Below, piece by piece: positions 14,130 through 14,967 of a stretch of 14,967 nucleotides of DNA. Below the pieces are notes generated by a model. It did not search any database, was not told where the DNA came from, and was given only the letters and a program-made list of their open reading frames with translations. Origin of the DNA: an uncultured Bacilli bacterium (lineage in GTDB: Bacteria; Bacillota_I; Bacilli_A; RF39; UBA660); contig CANQKU010000012.1 in the NCBI GenBank assembly GCA_947624535.1, positions 1-14,967 on the forward strand, in the 5' to 3' direction. Every line of letters begins with the position of its first letter. Position 1 is the stretch's first letter. The translations under genes were made by a program, and so were the position numbers.

Positions 14130-14960
14130 GTGACTTTATTAATAATATATATACTTTTAGGAATGTTACAAGGTATTACTGAACCTATTCCTGTATCAAG
14201 TAGTGGACATGTTTTAATTTTACAAACTATTTTAGAAAAATTTAATCAAACTTTAAATATTGATTTTGAAACTTTAGCTACAATTACTAATTTAGGTAGT
14301 TTAGTTGCTATTGTAATATTATTTTGGAAAGATATTGTTAAACTTGTTAAGTCATTTTTTACATATCTTTTTACCAAAAATAAAACTAGTGAAGTAAAAA
14401 AAGATTATCAATACGCCTTAAAAATAATTTTAGCAACAATTCCAGCTGGTATCTTAGGCTTAATAGCTACAAAATTTGGCTGGCTAGATCTATTAGAAGA
14501 TAATGTTAAATTTATTGGTCTAATGCTACTAGTAACAGCCTTATTCTTATTCTTAATTAGAAATTTCAAAGGTAAAAAAGAAAGTGATAAGATTAGTTTT
14601 TTTGATGCCTTAGTTATTGGTCTATGTCAAATGATTAGTATTATTCCTGGAATAAGTCGAAGTGGAGCAACTATTGTAGGAGGAATGTTTAGAAATTTAA
14701 AAAGAGATACTGCTTTTAAATTCTCATTTATTCTATATATTCCAATATCTATTGCCACATCTATTCTTGGAATTAAAGACTTATTAGATTTATCTATTTC
14801 TAAAGCTAATGTAGTTTTATATATCATTGCCTGTTTAACCGCAGGGATATTTACTTATATATTTACTAAGTGGTTTGCTAAAATTGTTAAAGAGGGAAAA
14901 CTAATCTATTTTTCTATTTATTGTATTATTATAGGTTTTGTGGTACTATTATTTTTATAG
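14130..14960 (+). CDS. uppP: Undecaprenyl-diphosphatase UppP (BacA)
   Basis: A multi-spanning membrane phosphatase that converts undecaprenyl diphosphate to undecaprenyl phosphate on the outer face, so the lipid carrier can be reused for cell wall synthesis; overproduction gives bacitracin resistance in other bacteria. The two signature motifs are present: QGITEPIPVSSSGH at residues 14-27, with catalytic E18 and H27, and IPGISRSGAT at 172-181, with R177. The motif reads TEPIPVSSSGH instead of the commoner TEFLPVSSTGH. Length (276) is typical for the family and all helices are there. It starts with GTG 24 bases after the popT stop. The window ends 7 bases after its TAG, so what follows is not known. 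Confidence 0.95.
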   Translation: MTLLIIYILLGMLQGITEPIPVSSSGHVLILQTILEKFNQTLNIDFETLATITNLGSLVAIVILFWKDIVKLVKSFFTYLFTKNKTSEVKKDYQYALKIILATIPAGILGLIATKFGWLDLLEDNVKFIGLMLLVTALFLFLIRNFKGKKESDKISFFDALVIGLCQMISIIPGISRSGATIVGGMFRNLKRDTAFKFSFILYIPISIATSILGIKDLLDLSISKANVVLYIIACLTAGIFTYIFTKWFAKIVKEGKLIYFSIYCIIIGFVVLLFL

Positions 14961-14967
14961 TAGTATA

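Overview
The window looks like chromosomal DNA of a very AT-rich, low-GC Firmicute, most likely an uncultured gut Bacilli/Mollicutes-relative (RF39-type) genome. The evidence is short intergenic gaps, strong AGGAGG-type ribosome binding sites, an AddB-AddA pair, Bacilli-type CBS-DRTGG pyrophosphatase and UppP, and large cysteine-rich exported proteins with pilin-like or simple signal sequences. The standard bacterial code fits: Trp is TGG in the full-length family proteins. All nine convincing genes lie on the + strand. The taxon is an inference from gene content, not a database match.

Layout. (1) 1-1004: a secreted cysteine-containing surface protein, cut by the window edge probably at the first base of its start codon, followed by a weak terminator hairpin. 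(2) 1143-6585: an extended -10 promoter and the addB-addA pair for double-strand break processing; AddB is unusually short and lacks a Walker A motif. (3) 6582-10300: a consensus-like promoter whose -35 overlaps the addA stop codon and whose -10/+1 region sits in a perfect palindrome. It drives a 995-residue prepilin-like protein with serial cysteine-bearing Ig-like repeats, then a 196-residue protein of unknown function, ended by a strong terminator. (4) 10311-11567: a single-gene unit for a HipA-like kinase with its own promoter and terminator and no HipB-type partner. (5) 11580-14960: a unit encoding a Mn-dependent CBS/DRTGG inorganic pyrophosphatase, a DUF368 (PopT-type) polyprenyl-phosphate translocase and UppP undecaprenyl-diphosphatase.

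How the genes work together. The clearest functional group is the last unit. UppP makes undecaprenyl phosphate from the diphosphate on the outer face of the membrane. DUF368 proteins bring undecaprenyl phosphate back to the cytoplasmic face. The pyrophosphatase removes PPi, including that made by prenyl transfer. AddA and AddB are expected to form one helicase-nuclease. The two exported proteins are probably surface structures; no pilus assembly genes are in the window. The most unusual items are the operator-like dyad before the pilin-like gene, that gene's architecture, the codon-use switch at the 3' end of the first gene, the reduced AddB, and the unknown-protein/HipA-like kinase neighbourhood. 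No RNA genes, CRISPR arrays, insertion sequences or origins were seen.
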